Shown: in pieces, positions 1-7,777 of the stretch
Layout: each line of letters begins with the position of its first letter
How positions within the stretch are numbered: position 1 is the first letter of the stretch
DNA from: an uncultured Agathobaculum sp.
GTDB lineage: Bacteria; Bacillota; Clostridia; Oscillospirales; Butyricicoccaceae
Length of the DNA: 64,000 nucleotides
Direction: 5' to 3'
Assembly (NCBI RefSeq): GCF_944384695.1
Contig: NZ_CALWUQ010000002.1
Span: 1-64,000 of the forward strand
Position numbers and translations under genes: made by a program
The notes under the pieces: generated by a model
What the model was told of the DNA's origin: nothing
The model's input: only the letters and a program-made list of their open reading frames with translations
Databases searched by the model: none

Positions 1-35
1 AACCTATCGGCTACATACTCCTTGGGACGGCGCAT

Positions 36-78
36 AAAAGGGCGCGCTGCAGATTTCATTTCTGCAACGCGCCCTTTT
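36..78 (-). terminator. Rho-independent terminator
   Basis: A hairpin with a GC-rich stem (AAAAGGGCGCG against CGCGCCCTTTT, plus an inner CTGCAG/CTGCA arm) lies just beyond the stop of the HEPN gene. On the minus strand it ends in a T run, so it should close the operon that begins near 2842. Confidence 0.75.
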
Positions 79-81
79 CTG

Positions 82-519
82 CTATTCAACGTAATGCGGC
101 CTGCCACTAGCATACAGTTCGCGCCGGATGGCGGCAAACATGCGTTCTGCCATATCCAGATACCGTCGGATTTCGATTTCATCAATCTCGAACGGAAGGT
201 CGGTGGGATACCGTGTCTCGATATATAAATCGTTGAGCGCGGCGCTCTCATCCAGATATTCCGAGAAAGCATCTGCATCCTGCTGGATGGCTTGTCGGCA
301 GAGATAGGTCAGGTTATGCCCATCATAATGCCGCCCGGTGCGGAATAACAAATATCCTTTTAGCGCTTTTTCAATGGCCTGCTGGCAGTGAAACGCAATG
401 TTGTAATGGTCGCCGCCGTAAGTCAGCAGCAGGCGTGCGCATTGCAGGTCGCATAACGCTTTGTCCAGCCATTTGTAATAGAAATGACTGTCGGATGCGC
501 CTTTACGTTTTCTGCTCAT
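82..519 (-). CDS. HEPN-domain protein
   Basis: The product has 145 residues, the usual size of a single HEPN domain. It has the helical HEPN pattern, with HCQQAIEKALKGYL near residues 44-57 and a conserved-looking ETRYPTD segment near 100-106. HEPN proteins are usually encoded beside a minimal nucleotidyltransferase; in toxin-antitoxin pairs the HEPN member is a ribonuclease and the partner silences it. Here the partner is the gene just upstream, overlapping by 17 nt, so the two are probably translationally coupled. I do not see a clear RxxxxH ribonuclease motif, so nuclease activity is uncertain. It is the last gene of a four-gene minus-strand operon with lipid and cell-wall type genes. Confidence 0.8.
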   Translation of the reverse strand: MSRKRKGASDSHFYYKWLDKALCDLQCARLLLTYGGDHYNIAFHCQQAIEKALKGYLLFRTGRHYDGHNLTYLCRQAIQQDADAFSEYLDESAALNDLYIETRYPTDLPFEIDEIEIRRYLDMAERMFAAIRRELYASGRPHYVE

Positions 520-814
520 AAATCACCTGCCCTTTCCGGGCGATCCATGCGGCATAAGAGGTTTCATCCTCCAGCAGGTCATCCCACTCCTCGGCGGTGT
601 ATACACTTAAATTGACTGGAATATCAGCGGAAAGCGCCAGATGCAGCTGGGTGCGCAGATGGCGGCAATCCGTGCCGTCCGGTACGATGACGCACAGGCT
701 GAGTGCCTTGAGCTTACCGGTGGCCATGGTTCGCTTCTCCGCAAACAAAATGATTCGGTGCGGTTGGCATACACGGAGAATATCCTCCGCGGCTTGTTGG
801 ATCAGTTCGGCCAT
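503..814 (-). CDS. Nucleotidyltransferase-like protein with degenerate active site
   Basis: The product has 103 residues and starts at ATG 814, 9 nt after an AGGAGG that lies inside the end of the thioesterase gene. Position and size fit the minimal nucleotidyltransferase (MNT) partner of a HEPN protein. The fold pattern is kept: RIILFAEKRTMATG aligns with the usual ILFGSRARG segment and is followed by the strand LSLCVIV. However, the Gly-Ser pair and the two metal-binding Asp residues of the G-S-x-D-x-D signature are not there. Family knowledge predicts no nucleotide transfer. I infer that it acts only as a binding partner of the HEPN protein, or is decaying. Its C-terminus overlaps the HEPN start. 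Confidence 0.65.
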   Translation of the reverse strand: MAELIQQAAEDILRVCQPHRIILFAEKRTMATGKLKALSLCVIVPDGTDCRHLRTQLHLALSADIPVNLSVYTAEEWDDLLEDETSYAAWIARKGQVIYEQKT

Positions 815-818
815 GTGG

Positions 819-1550
819 TCATGCCTCCTGCTTTTCAAATGGCGACAGGGTGGCAAGCGCTTCAAAATGCGCTTTTCCATCGGTTTCGCCGCGCACATAG
901 CGCGCGCCGTCTGCCGTGCCGCACAGCAGCGAGAGCTGCTCGCCGAAAGCGGTCTCGGCGGTATAGTTGACCTGCAAAGTGGACACAAAGCCCGGCTGCC
1001 GCTGCAAGTCGAGCGCATCCGAAATCAGCTCTACGATGCGCACATTGTTGACATGGTTGTTGACATCCAAATCGGAATACTGCACGGTGTGGATATGGTG
1101 CGGCCGCACGGTATCGCAGGACAGCTTTGGCAGCGGATCGAATAAATCTCCGCGCGCCGTGTGCAGGTAGCTTTCGGCCGCCGGAAAGGAGCTGGGCCGC
1201 AGGATGCGGTGCGAAACGGGGTCGAGCGTGACCCACATGGATTGCGCGTCGCCAATCTGCTGTTCATCTGCGAAAAATGCGAAGCGGCGATACCAGCTTG
1301 CACCGCGGATACCGGGACACCATGTTTCGCAGCGGATACGCTCGTACGGGCGCAGAGGGCGCGTCAGACGCGCTTTCATACGCGACAGGACCCAGAGGAT
1401 ATTCAACTCGTTCGGCGCAAGGTGCAGCGATTCTGCGTGCACGGTGGCGGCATCCTGCATCACCAGCCAGAGAAAAGACGGCTTTGCGATGCCGCGGTTG
1501 TCAATATGACCGTAGTTGACTTCATATTCGCGGGAAAGAAGATCTGCCAA
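819..1550 (-). CDS. Acyl-ACP thioesterase family protein
   Basis: The product has 243 residues and two hot-dog folds, as in FatA/FatB-type bacterial acyl-ACP thioesterases, which release fatty acids from acyl carrier protein in the cytoplasm. The N-terminal half has YGHIDNRGIAKPSFLWLVMQ and the second half has YSDLDVNNHVNNVRIVE, where Asn and His match the catalytic region of the family. The start is taken as TTG 1550, because AAGGAGG sits 9 nt upstream; the longer reading to 1574 would translate through that ribosome-binding site. Its stop is followed at once by the nucleotidyltransferase-like gene, and the secreted hydrolase gene lies 20 nt upstream, so all four are probably one transcript. 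Confidence 0.88.
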   Translation of the reverse strand: MADLLSREYEVNYGHIDNRGIAKPSFLWLVMQDAATVHAESLHLAPNELNILWVLSRMKARLTRPLRPYERIRCETWCPGIRGASWYRRFAFFADEQQIGDAQSMWVTLDPVSHRILRPSSFPAAESYLHTARGDLFDPLPKLSCDTVRPHHIHTVQYSDLDVNNHVNNVRIVELISDALDLQRQPGFVSTLQVNYTAETAFGEQLSLLCGTADGARYVRGETDGKAHFEALATLSPFEKQEA

Positions 1551-1570
1551 GGGAAAACGCCTCCTTATCG

Positions 1571-2842
1571 TCAATGAAACAGACTGGCAACGAAACGGGA
1601 AACCAGTTCAAGCAGCGAAGACTGCTGCACGGAAGTCTCCGGCGTGGTATCCGGCGCGCTTTCATCCGAGGCGTAATGCTGAGATAACATGGTTGCGCAG
1701 CCATCTACGTTTTGCAAGGATGAATAGCTAAAGAATACCTCACCCTGAATATCAATGCTGTCGTCCAACAGGGTAAGCTGACGCTGTAATTCCTCCGTGC
1801 CGTACCAGACGTCACCCGGCTGGGCTTCCGCGGCACGGTAGGCGCCGATGCCGATGTACAGGGCAACGTCACTGGTGGAGACCACCTGCTGCCACCAGTC
1901 GACCAGCACTTCAAAATCGGCAATTTCGTAGCCAATGGACCAGTATAGCTGCGGACAAATGTAATCGACCGTCCCTTTTTTTATCCACTCGACCGAATCA
2001 CAGTAGATTTCACGATAGGAAGAGCGGCCGTTGGTTTCGCTGCCTTTGGGGTTATCGGTTTTGTTATCCCAGATGCCGGCGGGGCTAATGCCGAACGACA
2101 GGGCGGGGTTGATTTCATGCAGCGTTTCGTCGAGTGCGGCAATCAATGTGTTGACATTGTCGCGCCGCCAATCACCGATGTCGTTGAAATCATCGCCGTA
2201 GCGGGCAAAGGTGGCGGCGTCATCAAAATCCGTACCCGGATAGAAGTAGTCATCCAAATGGATACCGTCTACATCATAGTTTTTGACGATTTCGGCCGCG
2301 CCATCCACCACAAGCTGCTGTACCGCCGGCAGGCCGGGGTTGAAATAGTAGTTTTCCTCATATTCCACCACCCATTCCGGATGCTGCTTGGCAGGGCTGC
2401 TTTCGGGCAGCGCGTCCCATTCGCTTTGACCGTCCTTGGTGATGCGGTAGGGATTGAGCCAGGCGTGCAGCTGTAGACCACGACTGTGCGCACCGTCTAC
2501 CCAGTACGCCAGAACGTCAAAATCGCTGTCGGGTGCCTGCCCGACAGTACCGCTGATATAGCGGCTCCACGGGAAGATTTCCGACGGGTAAATCGCATCT
2601 GCCGACGGGCGAACCTGTAGGAAAACCGTATTGAGCCCCATTGCGGCAATATTGTCGAGGATGGTGTCCGCTTCACTTTTAAGAGCATCTGCGGACAGAC
2701 CCTGCGCAGAGGGATAGTCGATGTTGTATATGGTAGAAACCCATACGCCGCGCATGCCGTCTTGCGCGGTTTGCACGGCGCCGGCGCAGGAAAAGAGCAG
2801 AGTAAATACCAGAACAATGGAAAAAATGCGTTGCTTGAGCAT
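1571..2842 (-). CDS. Secreted GHL10/DUF187 glycoside-hydrolase-like protein
   Basis: The product has 423 residues. It begins with a signal peptide (MLKQR, then a hydrophobic stretch ending LLFSCAG); the Cys could be a lipobox, which would make it a lipoprotein. The rest is the TIM-barrel of the GHL10 (DUF187, YngK-like) family: RGVWVSTIYNIDYPS near 32-46, GLNTVFLQVRPSADAIYPSE near 70-89, DVDGIHLDDYFYPG near 190-203, and CPQLYWSIG near 296-304. The family acts on extracellular polysaccharide, but few members have proven substrates. The C-terminal 50 residues are a Ser/Thr-rich tail ending in an amphipathic segment. It is the first gene of the operon running to 82, with its own promoter upstream. 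Confidence 0.85.
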   Translation of the reverse strand: MLKQRIFSIVLVFTLLFSCAGAVQTAQDGMRGVWVSTIYNIDYPSAQGLSADALKSEADTILDNIAAMGLNTVFLQVRPSADAIYPSEIFPWSRYISGTVGQAPDSDFDVLAYWVDGAHSRGLQLHAWLNPYRITKDGQSEWDALPESSPAKQHPEWVVEYEENYYFNPGLPAVQQLVVDGAAEIVKNYDVDGIHLDDYFYPGTDFDDAATFARYGDDFNDIGDWRRDNVNTLIAALDETLHEINPALSFGISPAGIWDNKTDNPKGSETNGRSSYREIYCDSVEWIKKGTVDYICPQLYWSIGYEIADFEVLVDWWQQVVSTSDVALYIGIGAYRAAEAQPGDVWYGTEELQRQLTLLDDSIDIQGEVFFSYSSLQNVDGCATMLSQHYASDESAPDTTPETSVQQSSLLELVSRFVASLFH

Positions 2843-2881
2843 GGAAAGACTCCTTTGACAGTTGGCGTAAATAATATAATT

Positions 2882-2910
2882 ATTTTACCATTGCGGGAAG
2901 GAGAAAGCAA
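2882..2910 (-). promoter_or_regulatory. Promoter of the GHL10-thioesterase-HEPN operon
   Basis: On the minus strand TTGCTT is separated by 17 nt from TAAAAT, about 40 nt upstream of the start at 2842. It is arranged back to back with the promoter of the kinase gene. Confidence 0.6.
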
Positions 2911-2916
2911 GAATGA

Positions 2917-2945
2917 TTGACATGGGCGCGGATTCATCGTATGAT
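2917..2945 (+). promoter_or_regulatory. Promoter of the pyridoxal-type kinase gene
   Basis: TTGACA, 17 nt, TATGAT; a good sigma-A-type promoter ending 26 nt before the start codon at 2972. Confidence 0.65.
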
Positions 2946-2971
2946 GGAACACGGACAGAAAAAGGATGTGA

Positions 2972-3841
2972 ATGGCCATGCAAAAAAAGGTTCTGGCGCT
3001 GCATGATTTATCAGGCTTTGGGCGGTCGTCGCTGGTGCCGATTATTGCGGTAATTTCTGCGGGAGGGCATCAATGTGTGCCGCTTCCGACGGCAGTATTT
3101 TCCACCCATACCGCGATTCCCGGCTGGGTTACCACCGACTTGACCGGTGCGATGCAGGGCACAATAGAGCAATACGACGAGCTGGAACTGCGCTTTGAAG
3201 CGATTTATGCCGGATTTTTAGGCTCAGCGAATCAGATTGACTGCGTTGGAGAGGCGGCCCGGCGGCTGAAGCGGGCGGATGGCATCACATTGATCGATCC
3301 GGTCATGGGGGATAACGGCAAGGTATACGACACCTATACGCCGGAGATGTGCACCCGCATGCGTGAGCTGTGCGCCATTGCGGATATTATTACGCCCAAC
3401 ACCACCGAAGCGGCGATTTTGCTGGACCGTGACCCGTACAGTAAGCCGCGCAGTGCGGACGAAGCATGGGAATGGTTGCGGGCGTTACGCGCACGCTACG
3501 GCGCGCAAGTCGTGCTGACCGGGCTGGATTTTGAAAAAGGCAAGGTCGGTTCTGGCTGCCTGTCGGAGCGGGACGGTGCGCTCAGTCTGCACCGGCGCAT
3601 CGACCGGTATTATCCCGGCACGGGCGATTTGTTCGCATCGGCCATGCTGGCGGCGCTGCTCAACGGCGAGCCATTGACCGAGGCCTGCGAACAGGCGGGA
3701 GAATATGTCAAGGATTGCATTGCGTATACTTTGGAGCAACAGACCGATCCGATGCATGGAGTACAGTTTGAAAAGCTGCTGTATCGGCTGACGGATGGCT
3801 CGTATCGAACAGAGAATGCAAAAAAACAAAAGCACTGTTAA
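2972..3841 (+). CDS. Pyridoxamine/pyridoxal kinase-like protein (ribokinase superfamily)
   Basis: The product has 289 residues. It phosphorylates B6 vitamers in the salvage route to pyridoxal phosphate, judged from the PdxK/PdxY pattern: N-terminal ALHDLSGFGRSSL, then TLIDPVMGDNGKVY near 109-122, TPNTTEAAILL near 142-152, and the nucleotide/anion-hole motif GTGDLF near 215-220. A hydroxymethylpyrimidine kinase is the main alternative, but the serine-rich N-terminus and length fit pyridoxamine kinase better. Two ATGs (2972 and 2978) share one AAGGA; the first is used here. It is monocistronic, with a promoter at 2917 and a terminator at 3823. Confidence 0.85.
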   Translation: MAMQKKVLALHDLSGFGRSSLVPIIAVISAGGHQCVPLPTAVFSTHTAIPGWVTTDLTGAMQGTIEQYDELELRFEAIYAGFLGSANQIDCVGEAARRLKRADGITLIDPVMGDNGKVYDTYTPEMCTRMRELCAIADIITPNTTEAAILLDRDPYSKPRSADEAWEWLRALRARYGAQVVLTGLDFEKGKVGSGCLSERDGALSLHRRIDRYYPGTGDLFASAMLAALLNGEPLTEACEQAGEYVKDCIAYTLEQQTDPMHGVQFEKLLYRLTDGSYRTENAKKQKHC

Positions 3842-3860
3842 CGGACAGTGCTTTTGTTTT
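3823..3860 (+). terminator. Terminator after the kinase gene
   Basis: AAAACAAAAGCACTGT pairs with ACAGTGCTTTTGTTTT, ending in T runs. The stem overlaps the last codons and stop of the kinase gene. Confidence 0.75.
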
Positions 3861-3876
3861 ATAGGATAACGACAAG

Positions 3877-3905
3877 AAAAAGCACTGTCGCATAGACAGT
3901 GCTTT
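3877..3905 (-). terminator. Terminator after tRNA-Gly
   Basis: AAAGCACTGTC pairs with GACAGTGCTTT. It stands 6 nt beyond the 3' end of tRNA-Gly and is followed on the minus strand by T-rich sequence. Its stem sequence is nearly the same as that of the neighbouring convergent terminator. Confidence 0.7.
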
Positions 3906-3911
3906 GATTTC

Positions 3912-3987
3912 TGGAGCGGCTGACGAGGCTCGAACTCGCTACCTCCACCTTGGCAAGGTGGCGCTCTACCAGATGAGCTACAGCCGC
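3912..3987 (-). tRNA. tRNA-Gly (GCC)
   Basis: The 76-nt gene on the minus strand folds as a cloverleaf: acceptor GCGGCTG with CAGCCGC, D-arm GCTC/GAGC, anticodon stem CCACC/GGTGG around the loop TTGCCAA, and T-arm with TTCGAGC. The anticodon is GCC, so it reads glycine codons. The 3' CCA is encoded. A consensus promoter precedes it and a terminator follows it. Confidence 0.95.
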
Positions 3988-4023
3988 ATTTTGTATCGCG
4001 CCGAACTCATCAGCGCGATATTC

Positions 4024-4052
4024 ATTATAGCAAAGACCTGTTGTGCTGTCAA
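4024..4052 (-). promoter_or_regulatory. Promoter of tRNA-Gly
   Basis: A perfect TTGACA, 17 nt, TATAAT on the minus strand, 36 nt upstream of the mature tRNA 5' end. This is the best promoter in the window, as expected for a stable RNA. Confidence 0.85.
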
Positions 4053-4080
4053 GCAGAATTATGAAAAAAGATAAAAAATT

Positions 4081-4722
4081 TCAATGACCTTCGCGTGTGA
4101 TAACATGCATGCGCAGGCACACGAGAAGATAGATGATAGCGGTCAGCGGCAGAAGCAGAAGGGAGGATACGGCAAAGCGCTGCGCCAGTATATGCAGCGC
4201 CAGACTGGCCGCCCAGAAGCAAGGCAGGAGCGCAAGCACATAAATATTGGTTTTCCAGTATTTTAGTCGCCACTGCCGTCCCGTGGTGGCATCCTGCGTT
4301 TGGATTGAGCTGCATAGCCCAAGAAAAAGCGCGCACATACCAATTTGCAAAAACAAGCCGAGAATGGTGGGAATGTGATAATAGGTCTGTTGCCACAGGT
4401 CATAAAGCATCAGTGCTGTGCCGAACACATTGCCGCCAATGGTCAGGTTGAGCAGCATGGGGGCGCCGCGCAGCATCTCGGTAACCGATGGAATAGAATT
4501 TGCGGTATCGTCGGGGGCGGGCAGTTCTCTATCGCGTAGCAGCCAGTCGGTTGTCACATCGAAATAGTCTGCCAACGCGATAATCTTGTCTGTATCCGGT
4601 GTGGCGTCGCCCACCTCCCATTTGCTGACCGCCTGCCGCGACACGCCCAGTGTGATGGCCAGTTCCTCTTGTGACAGCCCGCGCTTTTTTCGCAGGTCGG
4701 TGATTTTTTCTCCCAGTGTCAT
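4081..4722 (-). CDS. XRE-family transcription regulator with membrane domain
   Basis: The product has 213 residues. Residues 1-65 form a Cro/C1-type helix-turn-helix (LRKKRGLSQEELAITLGVSR, then QAVSKWEVGDATPD). The C-terminal part holds about four hydrophobic segments (around 90-105, 117-137, 160-180 and 183-203), so the DNA-binding head is probably tethered to the membrane. Proteins of this build are common in Firmicutes, but their signals are mostly unknown. The start ATG 4722 follows AAGGAGG by a good spacing. A perfect inverted repeat at 4763-4788 in its promoter region is a likely autoregulatory operator. No obvious target gene is adjacent. Confidence 0.85.
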   Translation of the reverse strand: MTLGEKITDLRKKRGLSQEELAITLGVSRQAVSKWEVGDATPDTDKIIALADYFDVTTDWLLRDRELPAPDDTANSIPSVTEMLRGAPMLLNLTIGGNVFGTALMLYDLWQQTYYHIPTILGLFLQIGMCALFLGLCSSIQTQDATTGRQWRLKYWKTNIYVLALLPCFWAASLALHILAQRFAVSSLLLLPLTAIIYLLVCLRMHVITREGH

Positions 4723-4762
4723 GTTTGGTTTCCTCCTTGCTTGATGAGGCTATTTTACCGAA

Positions 4763-4788
4763 AAACACGGTTGCATGCCACCGTGTTT
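4763..4788. promoter_or_regulatory. Inverted-repeat operator candidate before the XRE gene
   Basis: AAACACGGT and ACCGTGTTT form a perfect 9-bp inverted repeat around an 8-nt centre. On the minus strand it lies just upstream of a TAAAAT -10-like hexamer, which fits a self-repressing regulator. No T run follows, so it is not a terminator. Confidence 0.5.
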
Positions 4789-4821
4789 GGTTGGAAAGTA
4801 CGCAACTATGGGTTGCATATG

Positions 4822-4862
4822 AAAAAATCAGCGCGTTTTGGGAGAAAACGCGCTGATTTTAA
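4822..4862 (-). terminator. Terminator after the HAD-LUD gene
   Basis: AAAATCAGCGCGTTTT pairs perfectly with AAAACGCGCTGATTTT around GGGAG. It lies 11 nt beyond the stop of the HAD-LUD gene. Confidence 0.8.
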
Positions 4863-4872
4863 AAAGACAGAA

Positions 4873-6111
4873 TCAATAGCCGAGGGACTGGCCAATCAAG
4901 ACGATTTCACAGCGTTCCATGCTCTGTGGCGGTCCCATGTGGATAGCCATGGCACGGCAAATGCGCTCAGGGCTTTGACAGTCATGGCATTTACCGTCCA
5001 CGGCGCAGGGTGTTTTTTTGTTCAGCCGCTGTGCGTTGAGGGGAGCGGCAACATTGCGCGCGCGGTCAATCGCACTTTCCAAATCGGGACACAGCTTGTT
5101 GATGCCGCAGACAAAAATGCAGCGTTTTGGGCCGAACAGCGTGCCGGCGATACGGTTACAGGCGCCGTCAATATTGACGACCTCGCCGTTTTCGCTCAAT
5201 GCATTGGCCGAGCTCAGATAGATATCCGGCGTCTGGAAGAACTCTCCGGCACGAACCCAATGCCAATGTACGGCAGTGCTATTGGAAAAGGCTTCCGGGA
5301 AACCAAGCTCCTTGAGCGTCATCGAGCCGCCGAGCGATACGGATTTGCCCGCACAGGCATCAATCAGATAGGGCAATGCGTCGGCTGCGGTCGGAAAGTA
5401 AGTAAAGCCAAAGCCGCGCTTTGTGAACGCCTTGCAAATGGCATCCACGGCCAGCAGGCCGCGCTCAAACAGCGGGAGCAACTCGGCGGGACTATTGGCA
5501 AGCGCGTCTGCGCCGGCATTGGTCAACTCTTCTGCTGAGCGGAAGCCCCAAGTGACGCCCACGGCCAGCAGACCGGCATTTTTCGCCGTTTGCATATCGG
5601 TGGCACTGTCGCCAATGTACAGCGTCGTAGAGGCGTCACCGCCCAGCTCGCGCAGCAGCTGAAGCACGCTGGTCGGGTCGGGCTTGCGCGGAATGTCCGG
5701 TCGTTCGCCGTAGGTGATTTGCACCAAATCGCCGAAAAAGTGCCGAATCAGGCTTTTGGCTGCCAAATCGTATTTGTTCGACAACACGCCGATGGATACC
5801 CCGGCCTTTTTTAATTGCCGCAGCAGAGGCAGAATGCCGTCGTAGGGTTGGGTGCGGTTCATCATTCGCTGGTTGTAAGCCGTACGGAATTCATCCAGAC
5901 AGGTGTCAATCATGGTTTCCGTGCGTTTGTTCTCCGGAATGCAGCGTTCAATCAGTTTGCGCACACCGTTGCCGACGCGCACACGGGTCTGTTCTTCGGT
6001 CACTGCGGCAAAGCCGCGGCGCACGATGGCGCAGTTGACACTGTCGGTCAAATCGCCCAGTGTGTTGAGCAGGGTGCCGTCCAAATCAAAAATTGCGGTG
6101 GTAATTTTCAT
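4873..6111 (-). CDS. HAD phosphatase - LUD domain fusion protein
   Basis: The product has 412 residues and two parts in one open frame. Residues 1-205 are a phosphoglycolate-phosphatase-like HAD hydrolase: AIFDLDGTLLNT (motif I), KPDP (motif III) and YIGDSATDM (motif IV). Residues 210-412 match a LUD (DUF162, LutC-like) domain: FTKRGFGFTYFP, SVSLGGSMTLKELGF, IFVCGINKLCPDLESAIDRAR, and a Cys cluster CAVDGKCHDCQSPERIC. LUD proteins occur in lactate oxidation complexes and in uncharacterised stand-alone forms. Each part alone is a common protein; the fusion is unusual, and the joint near residue 205-215 shows no frameshift. It lies 36 nt downstream of malQ on the same strand, so it may share its transcript. 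Substrates of both domains are unknown. Confidence 0.82.
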   Translation of the reverse strand: MKITTAIFDLDGTLLNTLGDLTDSVNCAIVRRGFAAVTEEQTRVRVGNGVRKLIERCIPENKRTETMIDTCLDEFRTAYNQRMMNRTQPYDGILPLLRQLKKAGVSIGVLSNKYDLAAKSLIRHFFGDLVQITYGERPDIPRKPDPTSVLQLLRELGGDASTTLYIGDSATDMQTAKNAGLLAVGVTWGFRSAEELTNAGADALANSPAELLPLFERGLLAVDAICKAFTKRGFGFTYFPTAADALPYLIDACAGKSVSLGGSMTLKELGFPEAFSNSTAVHWHWVRAGEFFQTPDIYLSSANALSENGEVVNIDGACNRIAGTLFGPKRCIFVCGINKLCPDLESAIDRARNVAAPLNAQRLNKKTPCAVDGKCHDCQSPERICRAMAIHMGPPQSMERCEIVLIGQSLGY

Positions 6112-6147
6112 GCTATCGCTATCCTTTTTTGTTGTTGCCGGGCGGTC

Positions 6148-7641
6148 TCAGCCGCGCATATAGGTCTGCGTAATCTCGCCAAGCATGGCCGAGACCGTTG
6201 GGTTGAGCGCTTCCTTGCGCACGCGCCAGCGCCAGTTTTTGCCGCCGATGGTGGCGGGGGTGTTCATGCGGGCATCTGCGCCCAGAGAGAGCAAATCCTG
6301 CAAGGTGGTCATAGTAATATGCGCGGGGGAAGCCCACACGCTTTTGATGGCGCTCCAGCCCATGGCTTCGCTGGGCGAGGTGCGCAGATACCGGTAGGCA
6401 AACTGCTTTTCCGGCTCGGTGCAAATGTCCATAATCTGCTCGCAAACGGTCTGCGAATCGTGTGTAGAGGTGTAAACAATGCTATTCGGCACAAAGTTAT
6501 GCGGCAGATGTTCGTTATCGCAGTCGGGTGTGAAGCCGAAAATCAGCACCTTCATACCCGGGAAGCCGCTTTCCGCCAGCAGCTCGCGCACCTCATCGGT
6601 CATTTCGCCCAAATCCTCTGCAATCAGCGGCAGGGGACCAAGCGCTTTTTCCATGGCATGGAAAAGCTCCATACCCGGGCCTTTGCGCCAGTGGCCCTTG
6701 ATGGCGGTCTCCTCGGTCGCACGGACCTCCCAGTAGGCCGCAAAGCCGCGGAAATGGTCGAGCCGCACCACATCGAACAGCGCCATATTGCTCTTCATGC
6801 GCCAAATCCACCAGGCAAAGCCTTCTGCGCGGTGCGCGTCCCAATCGTAAACCGGGTTGCCCCACAACTGGCCGGTGGCCGAATAGTAGTCAGGCGGTAC
6901 GCCCGCGACCAGCTTCGGGCTGCGGTCAGCCTTGAGTTTGAACAGTTTCGGATGCGTCCACACATCGACAGAGTCAGCCGAAACATAAATCGGAATGTCA
7001 CCGATGATTTGGATGCCGTGCTCGTTGGCATATTCGCGCAGCGCCTTCCATTGGGTGAAGAAAATATACTGCAAAAAGATGCGGAAGTCGATTTCGTCCC
7101 GCAGTTCTTCGGTCACTTTTTTCAGTGCTTCGGGCTTGCGGTCGCGCACCGCTTTATCCGGCCACATATAGACCGGCATGTGATGGTATTTCTCTTCTTT
7201 TAGCGACATGAACAGCGCGTAATCCGGCAGCCATTCGGCATGTTCTTCGGTGAATGCGTCGATTTTTTCACGCAGTTGGTCGTCTACGCGCGAATAGGCT
7301 TTGCGGAACAGAGGCCAGCGGGTGTCGGCCAGCTGCTCGAAATCTGCGGTGTCCGGCGAGGCTTCAAAATCCCCTGCTTTGACCTCCGCTTCGGTCAGAA
7401 GTCCGTCCTCGACCAGTAAATCGAGGTCAATGAGATATGGGTTGCCCGCCGCCGCGGAAAAGCATTGGTACGGCGAATCGCCGAAGCCAGTGTGGCCAAG
7501 CGGCAGTACCTGCCAATAGGTTTGGTGTGCGGCCGCAAGGAAATCGACAAATTCATAGGCGGTTTTGCCCATGGTGCCCACACCATGCGGCGAGGGCAGG
7601 GAAGTGACGTGCGCAAGCACGCCGCTGGAACGGTGAAACAT
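6148..7641 (-). CDS. malQ: 4-alpha-glucanotransferase (amylomaltase)
   Basis: The product has 497 residues, normal for GH77 amylomaltase, which moves maltooligosaccharide units between glucans in the cytoplasm. Visible landmarks are HRSSGVLAHVTSLPSPHGVG at the N-terminus, LPLGHTGFGDSPYQ near 51-64, VRLDHFRGFAAYW with the nucleophile Asp, LIAEDLG with the acid/base Glu, and YTSTHDSQT with the third carboxylate. The start is ATG 7641: GGGGGA lies 7 nt upstream, and the longer TTG reading would run through it. A promoter is at 7671-7700. The HAD-LUD gene follows on the same strand. Confidence 0.96.
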   Translation of the reverse strand: MFHRSSGVLAHVTSLPSPHGVGTMGKTAYEFVDFLAAAHQTYWQVLPLGHTGFGDSPYQCFSAAAGNPYLIDLDLLVEDGLLTEAEVKAGDFEASPDTADFEQLADTRWPLFRKAYSRVDDQLREKIDAFTEEHAEWLPDYALFMSLKEEKYHHMPVYMWPDKAVRDRKPEALKKVTEELRDEIDFRIFLQYIFFTQWKALREYANEHGIQIIGDIPIYVSADSVDVWTHPKLFKLKADRSPKLVAGVPPDYYSATGQLWGNPVYDWDAHRAEGFAWWIWRMKSNMALFDVVRLDHFRGFAAYWEVRATEETAIKGHWRKGPGMELFHAMEKALGPLPLIAEDLGEMTDEVRELLAESGFPGMKVLIFGFTPDCDNEHLPHNFVPNSIVYTSTHDSQTVCEQIMDICTEPEKQFAYRYLRTSPSEAMGWSAIKSVWASPAHITMTTLQDLLSLGADARMNTPATIGGKNWRWRVRKEALNPTVSAMLGEITQTYMRG

Positions 7642-7670
7642 AAATACATCCCCCAATTAAATATAGTTGT

Positions 7671-7700
7671 ATTATAGCGTGTTTTATGGAAATTTGTCAA
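7671..7700 (-). promoter_or_regulatory. Promoter of malQ
   Basis: TTGACA, 18 nt, TATAAT on the minus strand, ending 30 nt before the malQ start. It is back to back with the trmB promoter. Confidence 0.75.
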
Positions 7701-7706
7701 TTTTAC

Positions 7707-7735
7707 TTGCCAAGCGTGCAGGGGCAGGATATAAT
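7707..7735 (+). promoter_or_regulatory. Promoter of trmB
   Basis: TTGCCA, 17 nt, TATAAT, ending 43 nt upstream of the trmB start. Confidence 0.65.
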
Positions 7736-7777
7736 GAAAAGGCTGAAAAATATACAGGAAAAAGGGGAATTTGACGC

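Noticed and set aside
5815-7203. A 462-residue plus-strand open frame opposite malQ and the HAD-LUD gene
   Set aside because: Antisense of well-recognised genes; no motif and no start signal.
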